From Avoscillospira sp045652125 (GTDB taxonomy: Bacteria > Bacillota > Clostridia > Oscillospirales > Oscillospiraceae), in assembly GCA_045652125.1 (NCBI GenBank), contig JAZRTT010000019.1, forward strand, positions 115,647-179,646: a stretch of 64,000 nt of DNA. The letters run 5' to 3'. The notes beneath the pieces were generated by a model, which had not been told where the DNA came from, searched no databases, and was given only the letters and a program-made list of their open reading frames with translations. Numbering within the stretch: the first letter of the stretch is position 1; the number at the start of each line of letters is the position of its first letter. A program made the position numbers and the translations under genes. This document shows positions 7,284 through 15,196 of the stretch, in pieces.

Positions 7284-8384
7284 TTACAAACCGAACTGTT
7301 CGGCCAGTTGCTGTTCACAGATCCCGGACCCGATAACACACAGCCGTCCCGTTACCCCTGCCGCACCACGACGAATATTCAATTCTCCGGGGACGTAATC
7401 AAAGTGGATCCATTGGCCGTCCCCGGCAGCCACAATGCCCTTGGCGCGAAGAACCAAGCCGCACGCACCGTTTTCAAAACTCTCAAGAACCGTGCGAATC
7501 TCATCTTCTGTAAACTTCTTGGGTGTCTCAACACCCCAGCTGGCAAACACCTCGTCTGCATGGTGGTGATCATGGTCATGATGATGGTGATCGTGGTCAT
7601 GGTCATGGCAGCCGCAGGTGCAGCTTTCATCATGGTCATGATGATGGTGATCGTGGTCATGGTCATGATGATGGTGATCGTGGTCATGGTCGTGGCAGCC
7701 GCAGGTGCAGCTTTCATCATGGTCATGATGATGGCCATGGTGATGGTCATGATGGTGACAATGGGCTTCTTCTATCTCATGGAGCATAGAATTCCCCTGC
7801 TCCATCGCTTCCAAAATCTGTTTCCCCGTCAGTTGCTCCCATGGGGTTGTAACCACTACTGCCTTAGGGTTCTTTTCTTTCAGCATATTCACACAAGTCT
7901 GCAATTTTTCCTCGGATATGCCGTCTGTCCGGCTAAGGACGATTGTACCGGCGGTCTCTACCTGGTTGTTATAGAACTCCCCGAAATTTTTCATATACAT
8001 TTTGCACTTGCCAGCATCTGCAACCGTAACCAAATTTCCAAGAGAAACCTTGTCGCTGACCACCTTTTGAATCGCCGCTTCCACATCGCTGAGCTTGCCG
8101 ACACCGGAAGGCTCAATCAGGATACGGTCGGGGGAATACTGTGCGATCACCTGTTCCAATGCCTTTCCGAAATCGCCCACCAAGCTGCAGCAGATGCAGC
8201 CGGAATTCATTTCCGTAATTTCAATCCCGGCATCCTGTAAAAAGCCGCCGTCAATGCCGATCTCACCAAATTCATTTTCAATCAGCACCAGTTTTTCTCC
8301 GATATAGGCTTCCTTGATCATCTTTTTAATGAGCGTGGTCTTTCCCGCCCCCAAAAAGCCGGAATAAATATCAATTTTTGTCAT
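7284..8384 (-). CDS. G3E (CobW-like) GTPase with long histidine-rich metal-binding region
   Basis: This is a 366-residue protein with P-loop GFLGAGKTT at 9-17, the metal-binding GCICCSL motif (Cys63/65/66) typical of COG0523 chaperones, and SRTDG at about 151-155 in the place of the guanine-recognition motif. Residues 208-275 form a His/Asp-rich tract containing two copies of ESCTCGC, giving many potential Zn/Ni/Co ligands. At DNA level this is a tandem repeat (about 7560-7760), so its length may vary between strains. Proteins like this store and insert transition metals. The gene has its own promoter and leads a two-gene operon with the GTPase on its 3' side. Confidence 0.85.
   Translation of the reverse strand: MTKIDIYSGFLGAGKTTLIKKMIKEAYIGEKLVLIENEFGEIGIDGGFLQDAGIEITEMNSGCICCSLVGDFGKALEQVIAQYSPDRILIEPSGVGKLSDVEAAIQKVVSDKVSLGNLVTVADAGKCKMYMKNFGEFYNNQVETAGTIVLSRTDGISEEKLQTCVNMLKEKNPKAVVVTTPWEQLTGKQILEAMEQGNSMLHEIEEAHCHHHDHHHGHHHDHDESCTCGCHDHDHDHHHHDHDHDHHHHDHDESCTCGCHDHDHDHHHHDHDHHHADEVFASWGVETPKKFTEDEIRTVLESFENGACGLVLRAKGIVAAGDGQWIHFDYVPGELNIRRGAAGVTGRLCVIGSGICEQQLAEQFGL
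7560..7760. repeat. In-frame tandem repeats encoding the His/Asp-rich tract
   Basis: The short unit catggtcatgatgatggt and a longer unit that includes gcagccgcaggtgcagc recur two to three times. They code for the metal-binding tract of the CobW-like GTPase on the minus strand. Both strands are open here, which is only a by-product of the CAT/ATG periodicity. Confidence 0.8.
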
Positions 8385-8419
8385 TTATCTCGCACCTTCG
8401 TTTTTAAAGTTTTTTCATT

Positions 8420-8447
8420 ATTATACCATGGTCAACAGAAAAATCAA
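8420..8447 (-). promoter_or_regulatory. Promoter of the G3E GTPase operon
   Basis: On the minus strand, TTGATT (8442-8447), 16 bases, then a perfect TATAAT (8420-8425) with an upstream TGG, 35 bases before the start codon. Confidence 0.65.
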
Positions 8448-8463
8448 TCTCTTCCAACCGGCA

Positions 8464-8490
8464 ACAACACCCCTGCTCCTGCATAGGCTA
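8464..8490 (+). promoter_or_regulatory. Possible sigma-K-type promoter of the cortex-lytic cassette
   Basis: AC (8464-8465), 16 bases, then CATAGGCTA (8482-8490) fits the late mother-cell pattern AC-16/17-CATANNNTA. It lies 27 bases before the cassette's first start codon. Short motifs like this occur by chance; the genes' role is the main support. Confidence 0.35.
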
Positions 8491-8516
8491 TACTATGTGT
8501 GAAAGGAGAGATGGTC

Positions 8517-8909
8517 TTGGCTTCACAGGGTTCTGTTATTGCCCGAGTCTATACGTCGGACGCCTATCTTCCCCTGCGGGATGTACCGGTGATTTTTACA
8601 CAAGTCCTGCCGGACGGCACCAAAACTGTTCTGGGCATTCGCTATACCAACTCCAGCGGTCTGACAACGCCCCTTTCGGTCCAAACCCCGGATGCTTCGG
8701 ACTCCCTGAAACCCGGGTCGAACATACGGCCTTATGCCACCTTGGATATTCAGGTAGAATACCCCGGTTACAGCGGAATCCTTTCCGAAGGCGTTCAGGT
8801 GTTCTCCGGAATTGAAACCATTCAAGGATTGCAGCTCCGACCCCTGAGCGCGGCTTCCATAGAAGAAAGCGGCGGTGCAAAATTCCCCGGCTCGTCTCAG
8901 AATTTGTAG
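8517..8909 (+). CDS. Small protein of the cortex-lytic cassette, carboxypeptidase-regulatory-like fold
   Basis: This is a 130-residue protein. The TTG at 8517 is chosen because AAAGGAGAG sits 8 bases upstream; ATG 8511 and GTG 8499 are too close to or inside that site. The opening (ASQGSVIARVYTSDAYLPLRDVPVIFTQ...) with TNSSGLTTPLSVQTPD resembles the beta-sandwich regulatory domain seen beside or fused to SleC-like spore proteins. It is followed 10 bases later by the SleC-like gene and probably works with it at the spore surface or cortex. No catalytic residues are visible. Confidence 0.6.
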   Translation: MASQGSVIARVYTSDAYLPLRDVPVIFTQVLPDGTKTVLGIRYTNSSGLTTPLSVQTPDASDSLKPGSNIRPYATLDIQVEYPGYSGILSEGVQVFSGIETIQGLQLRPLSAASIEESGGAKFPGSSQNL

Positions 8910-8919
8910 GAGGTGCATC

Positions 8920-10116
8920 ATGCCAGACAGCCCCACAGTTTTTCCTTTTATTCCTCAGTCCATTACTGTACATCTTGGTACACCGGATGCTCCGGCACCC
9001 AATGTCACCGTTCCTTTTTCGGAATACATCAAAAATGTGGCATCCAGCGAAATCTATCCCACTTGGGGGGAAAGTGCTCTGCGGGCTAATATTCTTGCCA
9101 TTATCTCCTATGCCTTAAACCGGGTTTATACAGAATATTACCGCAGCCGAGGCTATGATTTTGATATCACCAACTCCACAGCCATCGACCAAAACTATGT
9201 TCCGGGACGAAGTTACTTTGAAAATATCTCCCGACTGACAGATGAACTTTTTGACAATTACATTCGAAGGCGCGGCTTTATTGAACCTCTGGCAGCAAAA
9301 TTTTGCAATGGCACCACTACGACCTGCGAAGGCCTCAGCCAATGGGGGTCTGAAGAACTGGCACAACAGGGTTACGATTCTGTGGAAATCCTGCGGTATT
9401 ACTACGGCGATGACATTGAAATCGTTGATAATGCTCCGGTTCGTGGTATTACAGAATCATATCCCGGCACGGCTCTGCGCAGCGGCAGTACCGGACCCTA
9501 TGTAACCGTTATTCAGTCTGCTCTCAACCGCATCAGCCAAAACTATCCCGCCATCCCCAAAATAAATCCAGTAGACGGAATTTTCGGTCCTCAGACGGAG
9601 TCAGCCGTCCGACAGTTCCAGCAGATCTTCTCTTTGACACAAGACGGCATCGTAGGAAAAGCCACATGGTATCAGATCAACCGCATTTATGTGGCGGTTT
9701 TGCGCTTGGCGGAGCTGCAGTCTATGGGGCAGCAGCAATTTTTCATTGGCAGCTATCCCAATGACCTGTCTTTTGGCGATACCGGTGATTATGTAAACCG
9801 TCTGCAATTTATGTTGAATGTGCTGAGTGATTTCATCCCCAGCATACCCCCTGTGACGGAATCCGGAACCTTTGATATCGCTACCCGGGATGCGGTTCGG
9901 GCATTTCAGCAATATGCAGGTCTTCCCATTACCGGTGCAGTTGAAGCCCAAACATGGGATGCGATCTACGAGCAATTTTCTGCCGTGGAAAGCGAGGTCT
10001 TTGACCAAAGCGTACTTTTCCCGAAAAATGCAGATTTTGCGGAAACCAGCCGTATGGAGCAGTTCCCGGGGCAGTCCCTCTCCTCCGGGAGTGCAGATGG
10101 AGGAACAGTCTCATGA
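8920..10116 (+). CDS. SleC-like spore cortex-lytic protein (SpoIID-like region plus peptidoglycan-binding repeats)
   Basis: This is a 398-residue protein starting at the ATG at 8920 behind TAGGAGGTG. Residues about 30-155 resemble a SpoIID/LytB-type domain: VPFSEYIKNVASSEIYPTW, then ALRANILAIISYALNRVYTEYY and GLSQWGSEELAQQGY. Two PG_binding_1 modules follow (about 180-255 and 290-365; signatures GSTGPYVTVIQSALNRI ... DGIFGPQTESAVRQFQ and FDIATRDAVRAFQQYAGL). This matches SleC, the clostridial cortex lytic enzyme activated during germination. It overlaps the next gene by four bases (ATGA). No classic signal peptide is seen, as for spore-deposited proteins. Confidence 0.75.
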   Translation: MPDSPTVFPFIPQSITVHLGTPDAPAPNVTVPFSEYIKNVASSEIYPTWGESALRANILAIISYALNRVYTEYYRSRGYDFDITNSTAIDQNYVPGRSYFENISRLTDELFDNYIRRRGFIEPLAAKFCNGTTTTCEGLSQWGSEELAQQGYDSVEILRYYYGDDIEIVDNAPVRGITESYPGTALRSGSTGPYVTVIQSALNRISQNYPAIPKINPVDGIFGPQTESAVRQFQQIFSLTQDGIVGKATWYQINRIYVAVLRLAELQSMGQQQFFIGSYPNDLSFGDTGDYVNRLQFMLNVLSDFIPSIPPVTESGTFDIATRDAVRAFQQYAGLPITGAVEAQTWDAIYEQFSAVESEVFDQSVLFPKNADFAETSRMEQFPGQSLSSGSADGGTVS

Positions 10117-10634
10117 GAAAACCAGAATTTTACCTGAACAATCCCGTCATCAGCCTGCAAACCATGCTGCGGCAGATCTCCGATGTAGATCCCCGGATCC
10201 TGCCCGTGATCCCCGACGGTCTCTTTGGTCCCAGCACCTATGGTGCTGTTCGTTCTTTTCAGGAAGCCTATGGTCTGCCTGTCACAGGGCAGGTGGATCA
10301 GCAAACATGGAATTCCATTACGGATGCCCACAGTCTGGCTTTGGCACAGAGAAAACCGCCGGTGATCGAACTGTTTTGGTCCCTGGGGTCCTCCATTCAG
10401 CCGGGAGAGCAGAATGCTCACCTCTATCTGGTTCAAGCCATGCTGACCGTTCTTTCCCATTACTATCCGGCGCTGACAGCACCGCCAATTGACGGTATCC
10501 TAAATCCGACCACCGCTGAGGATCTGAAATGGATTCAAGCCGGAGCCGCCATTCCGAAAACCGGAGTACTCAACACCCTTACATGGAATGCATTGGGAAG
10601 CCTTTATCGAGTCACAGTCGGATCCGGCGAATAA
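10113..10634 (+). CDS. Peptidoglycan-binding domain protein
   Basis: This is a 173-residue protein made of two PG_binding_1-like repeats. One has the full signature PDGLFGPSTYGAVRSFQEAYGLP; the second is diverged (IDGILNPTTAEDLKWIQAGAAIP). Its start overlaps the stop of the SleC-like gene, which implies coupled translation and a shared spore-cortex role. It has no catalytic domain or signal peptide and may act as a targeting partner. It reads like a third part split from the SleC-like protein. Confidence 0.7.
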   Translation: MRKPEFYLNNPVISLQTMLRQISDVDPRILPVIPDGLFGPSTYGAVRSFQEAYGLPVTGQVDQQTWNSITDAHSLALAQRKPPVIELFWSLGSSIQPGEQNAHLYLVQAMLTVLSHYYPALTAPPIDGILNPTTAEDLKWIQAGAAIPKTGVLNTLTWNALGSLYRVTVGSGE

Positions 10635-10639
10635 AATTC

Positions 10640-10662
10640 GGCCCTCCTCGTTGAGGAGGGCC
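10640..10662. terminator. Hairpin between convergent genes
   Basis: A 10-bp GC-rich stem (10640-10649 with 10653-10662) with a GTT loop. The minus side runs into GAATTTTATT, so it may end the flavodiiron transcript as well as the cortex-lytic one. Confidence 0.6.
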
Positions 10663-10676
10663 GGCGCTGTTTCGAA

Positions 10677-12470
10677 TCATCCGATGGGTTCAAAGTCCTG
10701 AACGCCATGCTTGCACAGAGGGCAAATAAAATCTTGAGGCAATTCACTGCCTTCATAAACATAGCCGCAGATCTTGCAGACATAGCCTTTCTTATCCGTT
10801 TCAGGACTCGGCTTTACATTCTTTTGGTAGTAGGTATAGGTCATGGTCTCCTTGTCTGACATTCGGACACATTCCGTTACATCGCAGATAAACATCACGT
10901 GTGTCTGCAGATCAATCTGATTGATGACCTTGCAGGAAATATAACCGTTGGCATATTTATTGAGGAACAAAAGACCGTTGCTGGATCGCTGTACGTGCTC
11001 AAAATCCGCAAACTTATCAACCGTTTTTCCTGACTGAAAGCCAAAGTGCTCGAACAGCTTAAACGGTGCATCCTGACTCAAGGTAGACACATTCAGCATA
11101 CCAGTCTTGGCAGCCAGATCACAGGAATAGTTTCGTTTGTTGATGCAAATGCCGACTCGGTTGGGCGTATCGGTCAGTTGGGTCACCGTATTCACGATCA
11201 GACCATTGTCCTTCTCCCCATCCTTTGTGGTAACAACATACAACCCATAGCCAATGTTAAACAGGGCGGTCGGATCAATGTGTTCCGCCTCCACCTGAAC
11301 CGGCACATAGGATGCAGCCAGTTCCTCCGCCAGCGCCTCAATTTGATCACGAGTCTCAGAATTGAGCGCCGAGAGTACTGTTACACTATTCTTGGCATAG
11401 GTCAGGTTTTTGCTGCCCTCAAGCTTTTCCTTCATGACCCGGATGGCACAGGGTGCCCATGAGCCATTCTCCATAAAAGCCACCGTGCGGTTCTGGAAGT
11501 TACGCTCTGTCAGCTTATCCAAATAGGTACGCATATAAGGGAATACATCCGCATTATAGGTCGTGGTAGCCAAAACCAGCTTATCATAACGGAAGGCATC
11601 GCTGACCGCTTCAGCCATGTCACACCGTGCCAGATCATAGAAGGCAACCTTGGGTACACCGCGCTTCAGCAGCTCATCGCGCAGCAGTTCCGCTGCTTCT
11701 TTGGTATGCCCATAAATAGAAGTATAGCAAAGGCAGACACCTTCTTCTTCGGGGGTATAGCTGGACCACAGATCATAGAGCCTGATATAGTGTTCAAGAT
11801 TTTCTGTGAGAATCGGGCCATGGAGCGGACAAATGATGGCAATATCCAGAGTCGCTGCCACTTTCAGAATATTCTGTACCTGCTTGCCGTACTTGCCCAC
11901 GATTCCAATAAAGTAGCGGCGGGCTTCGTCGTCCCAACTCTCCTCTGCATCCAATGCGCCAAACTTACCAAAGCCATCGGCAGAAAACAGAACCTTGTCA
12001 TGGGCATCGTAGGTCATCATAACTTCCGGCCAATGAACCATCGGTGCGAATGCAAAGACCAGCTTGTGGCTGCCCAGATCCAGGGTGTCCAAATTCCTGA
12101 CAGTAAGCGTATTTTTCAGCTCCATATTCGGGAAAAAGTTGTGTATCATGGGGAACGTCTTTTCGTTTGCTACCACCGTAACATTGGGATATTGCTTCAC
12201 AAAGGCTTCAATGGAAGCCGCATGATCCGGTTCCATATGCTGCACCACCAGATAATCCGGCAGCCGGCCGGCCAGTGCATGGTCTACATTTTTCAGCCAT
12301 TCTCCTGTTTTCTTCCGGTCAATGGTGTCCATCACAGCCACCTTTTCGTCCAGAATGACATAGGAATTGTATGCCATGCCATTGGGCACAAGGTACTGGC
12401 CCTCGAAAAGATCTACATCATGATCATTGGCACCCACATAGATAATGGTATCTGTCACTTTTTTCAGCAT
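10677..12470 (-). CDS. Flavodiiron protein fused to flavin reductase and rubredoxin domains
   Basis: This 597-residue cytoplasmic enzyme reduces O2 to water (and possibly NO) in anaerobes. Domains in order: a metallo-beta-lactamase-fold diiron domain (about 1-250) with ligands HMEPDH, a His in MVHWPE, FSADGFG and CPLHGP; a flavodoxin domain (about 255-400) opening VCLCYTSIYGHTKEAAELL; a flavin-reductase-like FMN domain (about 420-540); and a C-terminal rubredoxin with CKICGYVYEG and CPLCKHG. All diiron ligands are present. The fusion of its own electron-transfer modules reduces the need for separate redox partners. The gene has its own promoter inside the gap after cca and reads as an oxygen-defence gene. 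Confidence 0.92.
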   Translation of the reverse strand: MLKKVTDTIIYVGANDHDVDLFEGQYLVPNGMAYNSYVILDEKVAVMDTIDRKKTGEWLKNVDHALAGRLPDYLVVQHMEPDHAASIEAFVKQYPNVTVVANEKTFPMIHNFFPNMELKNTLTVRNLDTLDLGSHKLVFAFAPMVHWPEVMMTYDAHDKVLFSADGFGKFGALDAEESWDDEARRYFIGIVGKYGKQVQNILKVAATLDIAIICPLHGPILTENLEHYIRLYDLWSSYTPEEEGVCLCYTSIYGHTKEAAELLRDELLKRGVPKVAFYDLARCDMAEAVSDAFRYDKLVLATTTYNADVFPYMRTYLDKLTERNFQNRTVAFMENGSWAPCAIRVMKEKLEGSKNLTYAKNSVTVLSALNSETRDQIEALAEELAASYVPVQVEAEHIDPTALFNIGYGLYVVTTKDGEKDNGLIVNTVTQLTDTPNRVGICINKRNYSCDLAAKTGMLNVSTLSQDAPFKLFEHFGFQSGKTVDKFADFEHVQRSSNGLLFLNKYANGYISCKVINQIDLQTHVMFICDVTECVRMSDKETMTYTYYQKNVKPSPETDKKGYVCKICGYVYEGSELPQDFICPLCKHGVQDFEPIG

Positions 12471-12506
12471 ATTGGTACGCTCCTCAATTATCGTTTCATT
12501 TTGGTG

Positions 12507-12535
12507 ATGATATCATATACAAAAGCAAGAATCAA
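12507..12535 (-). promoter_or_regulatory. Promoter of the flavodiiron gene
   Basis: On the minus strand, TTGATT (12530-12535), 17 bases, TATCAT (12507-12512), lying between the end of cca and the flavodiiron start. Confidence 0.55.
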
Positions 12536-12540
12536 TACTA

Positions 12541-13647
12541 TTATTCAGACTTCCAGTATTTTTTCAAAATCTCCCGCCGGTTGTCTTCCGGATGCTCCAA
12601 AACATGGTATAATAAACGCTGAAGGTGTTCCCCCAAGGCTCTTCCCTTCAAATGGGGGAAGTCCCGGCCGCTGACAGCCAAATCTTTCAGAAAAATGCAG
12701 TCTCCGCAGGACAGAATCTGCTCCATCTGCTCTGACTCGCCTGCCAATGCTGCCGCAGCGGAGGCTCGACGCAATCCATGCTGTGCTGCCAGCTTTTTCC
12801 ACTCAAGAGAATTCCCAGGAAATGCCAGCTGCCCTACAGCCATCGCATCTTGTACCGTTTGCTTATCCAGCCGCAGGGCAATCAGGTCGATCTTCGGCAT
12901 CAGGCGGCACAGTCCCGCCCAACGAACAAGCCGCTCCGGCGGCAAAGCCTTCAGCCACCGGCAATCCCGATCCGCCTCCAAACCATAAGCCTCCGGCAGC
13001 CCCAGTTTCGCAATTTCCGTCACTTTTTCCGGGTTGTTTGAAAGAAGGGTTTTTTCCAGTTCATCCCGAAGCCGTTCAGCAGAAAGCCCTCTGCACAGCT
13101 GACCCAAGGCTTCCATGGCGGCCTTGGTGTTCGCTTCAATTTCAAAATCCAACTGTGCAGAAAACCGGATGGCACGGAGCATCCGCAGAGCATCCTCCCG
13201 AAAACGTGTCTCCGGATCCCCCACACAGCGCAGGATCCGCCGGGCCAAATCCTCCCTGCCGCCGTACAAATCCACAATGTTTCCGGCTTCATCCATGGCC
13301 ATGGCATTGATTGTGAAGTCACGTCTGGCCAGATCCTCGTCCAAAGTACGAACAAACGTCACCTGATCCGGATGACGGCCATCCAGATAGTTCCCGTCTG
13401 TTCGGTATGTGGTTACTTCCACCGCACCATGATCCCACAGAACTGTAACGGTTCCATGGCGCAGTCCCGTCGGAATACAGCGTTCAAAACAATCCATGAC
13501 CTGTTCCGGCAGCGCCGAGGTTGTCACATCCCAGTCGTGGATCGGACGCCCCAAAAGTGTGTCCCGGACACAGCCGCCCACATACCATGCTTCATAGCCA
13601 CAGCGGTGAAGGGTCTGTAAGATCAGGTCCGGCTTTGTTTGCCTCAT
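12541..13647 (-). CDS. cca: CCA-adding tRNA nucleotidyltransferase
   Basis: This 368-residue class II nucleotidyltransferase repairs or builds the 3' CCA of tRNAs. It shows the active-site block GGCVRDTLLGRPIHDWDVTT (residues about 24-43, the two Asp being the metal ligands), RRDFTINAMAMDEAGNIVD, and the neck-domain motif ETRFREDALRMLRAIRFSAQL. It is shorter than the usual 400-450 residues and has no HD domain, so it fits the compact Gram-positive form. A poly(A) polymerase role cannot be excluded, but several tRNAs here already encode CCA, which favours a repair role. Confidence 0.9.
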   Translation of the reverse strand: MRQTKPDLILQTLHRCGYEAWYVGGCVRDTLLGRPIHDWDVTTSALPEQVMDCFERCIPTGLRHGTVTVLWDHGAVEVTTYRTDGNYLDGRHPDQVTFVRTLDEDLARRDFTINAMAMDEAGNIVDLYGGREDLARRILRCVGDPETRFREDALRMLRAIRFSAQLDFEIEANTKAAMEALGQLCRGLSAERLRDELEKTLLSNNPEKVTEIAKLGLPEAYGLEADRDCRWLKALPPERLVRWAGLCRLMPKIDLIALRLDKQTVQDAMAVGQLAFPGNSLEWKKLAAQHGLRRASAAAALAGESEQMEQILSCGDCIFLKDLAVSGRDFPHLKGRALGEHLQRLLYHVLEHPEDNRREILKKYWKSE

Positions 13648-13678
13648 AGGATTCTCCTTGTCTGTTGTAAATACCCTC

Positions 13679-13707
13679 TTGTCACAGGGACATTTCTGGT
13701 ATATAAT
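13679..13707 (+). promoter_or_regulatory. Strong sigma-A promoter for murC
   Basis: TTGTCA (13679-13684), 17 bases, then perfect TATAAT (13702-13707), leaving an untranslated leader of about 87 bases before murC. Confidence 0.75.
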
Positions 13708-13800
13708 TCAAAATTGGGTTATTGTGACTGTAGCTCTATTATACGCCCCACGCGCCTGTACCGCAACAGGTTTTTATAGATTTCATTTGGAGGACCTTCC

Positions 13801-15171
13801 ATGAACTACTCCGGAAAGACCATTTCTGAATATTTGAAGCCCGGCTGCCATGTCCATTTGGTTGGCATTGGCGGTGTCTCCATGCGGCCTCTTGGCCTGG
13901 TACTCCGCTCTCAGGGTTTGATTATTTCCGGCTCCGATATGAATGCTTCTGTCTCCACCGACGAACTGATGGAAAAAGGAATCACCGTTCATATCGGCCA
14001 TGCAGCAGAGAACATTCTGGGTGCCGCCTGTCTGATTCGTACAGCCGCCGCCCACAACGACAACCCGGAAATCGCTGCAGCCCGAGCTGCAGGCATTCCT
14101 GTTTTTGAACGTGCCGAAGCATGGGGCGAAATCATGCGAAATTACCCTAACGCCATCTGCGTCTCCGGCACTCACGGAAAAACCACTACAACATCCATGA
14201 TCACACAGATCTTTATGGAAGGCAAAAAAGATCCCACGGTGATGATCGGCGGAACCCTTCCTTTGCTGAAAGCCAGCCACCGGGTCGGTCAGGGTGACAC
14301 CATCATTCTGGAAAGCTGTGAGTATTGTAATTCTTTCCTGAATTTTTTCCCGACTACCGCCATTATTTTGAACATCGAAGCCGATCATCTGGACTTTTTC
14401 AAGGATCTTTCGGATATTCAGGATTCCTTCCGCCGGTTTGCCCAATTGGTTCCCGAAAACGGTCAAATCATTATCAACGGTGATGACCCCAATGTAGCCG
14501 CAGCCCTGCAGGGACTGGACTATATCACCTTTGGGCTGAAGAATACCAATCACGTCTACGGAACCAATTTCTCCTCTGACTGGCGGCAGTTTGATGTCAT
14601 CTGCCATGGACAGCTTTACTGCCATGTTTCTCTCTGTGTTTTTGGAAAACACAATGCTCTCAATGCTCTGGCGGCCTGCGCCGCTGCCTTTGAAGCCGGT
14701 ATCCCCGGAGAGGTTGCAGCAAACGCGTTGGGCAACTTTCATGGAGCAGGACGCCGTATGGAGTACAAAGGCAGCTACCACGGTGCCGATATTTACGACG
14801 ACTATGCCCATCACCCCGGTGAACTCCATGCCCTGCTGACAGCAGCCAAATCTATGGGATATAAGCGAATTATCTGCGCCTTCCAGCCCCACACCTATAC
14901 CAGAACCAACTTCCTGTTTCAAGATTTTGTTCGGGAACTCAAACAGGCAGACATGGCAATTCTCACAGATATTTATGCCGCCCGGGAACGTAATCACATC
15001 GGAATCTCCTCCAAAATGATTGCCGACGCCATCGACGGAGCCGTATATTGCCCCTCCCTGCCTGATGTCACAGCTTATCTGAAGCAGATCGCACAGCCCG
15101 GTGACCTGATCCTCACCGTAGGAGCAGGTGATATCTATAAAGCAGGCGACGCTGTGCTGCTCAAGGACTGA
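13801..15171 (+). CDS. murC: UDP-N-acetylmuramate--L-alanine ligase
   Basis: This 456-residue Mur ligase adds L-Ala to UDP-MurNAc, the first step in building the peptidoglycan stem peptide. The N-terminal Rossmann segment has HLVGIGGVSMRPL, the ATP loop GTHGKTTT is at residues 123-130, and the C-terminal domain has YDDYAHHPGELHALL. GGAGG precedes the ATG. The gene is away from the usual dcw cluster, which is common in Clostridia. The MATE transporter downstream begins 26 bases after its stop and may share its transcript. Confidence 0.93.
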   Translation: MNYSGKTISEYLKPGCHVHLVGIGGVSMRPLGLVLRSQGLIISGSDMNASVSTDELMEKGITVHIGHAAENILGAACLIRTAAAHNDNPEIAAARAAGIPVFERAEAWGEIMRNYPNAICVSGTHGKTTTTSMITQIFMEGKKDPTVMIGGTLPLLKASHRVGQGDTIILESCEYCNSFLNFFPTTAIILNIEADHLDFFKDLSDIQDSFRRFAQLVPENGQIIINGDDPNVAAALQGLDYITFGLKNTNHVYGTNFSSDWRQFDVICHGQLYCHVSLCVFGKHNALNALAACAAAFEAGIPGEVAANALGNFHGAGRRMEYKGSYHGADIYDDYAHHPGELHALLTAAKSMGYKRIICAFQPHTYTRTNFLFQDFVRELKQADMAILTDIYAARERNHIGISSKMIADAIDGAVYCPSLPDVTAYLKQIAQPGDLILTVGAGDIYKAGDAVLLKD

Positions 15172-15196
15172 TATACCACAGAAAGAAGGTCCTGCG

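Noticed and set aside
7560..7760. Tandem repeats considered as a CRISPR or regulatory array
   Set aside because: They are in-frame coding repeats without regular spacers.
7523..7789. His/Gly-rich plus-strand frame in the metal-tract repeats
   Set aside because: The CAT/ATG repeats open several frames. Only the minus-strand frame belongs to a complete GTPase.
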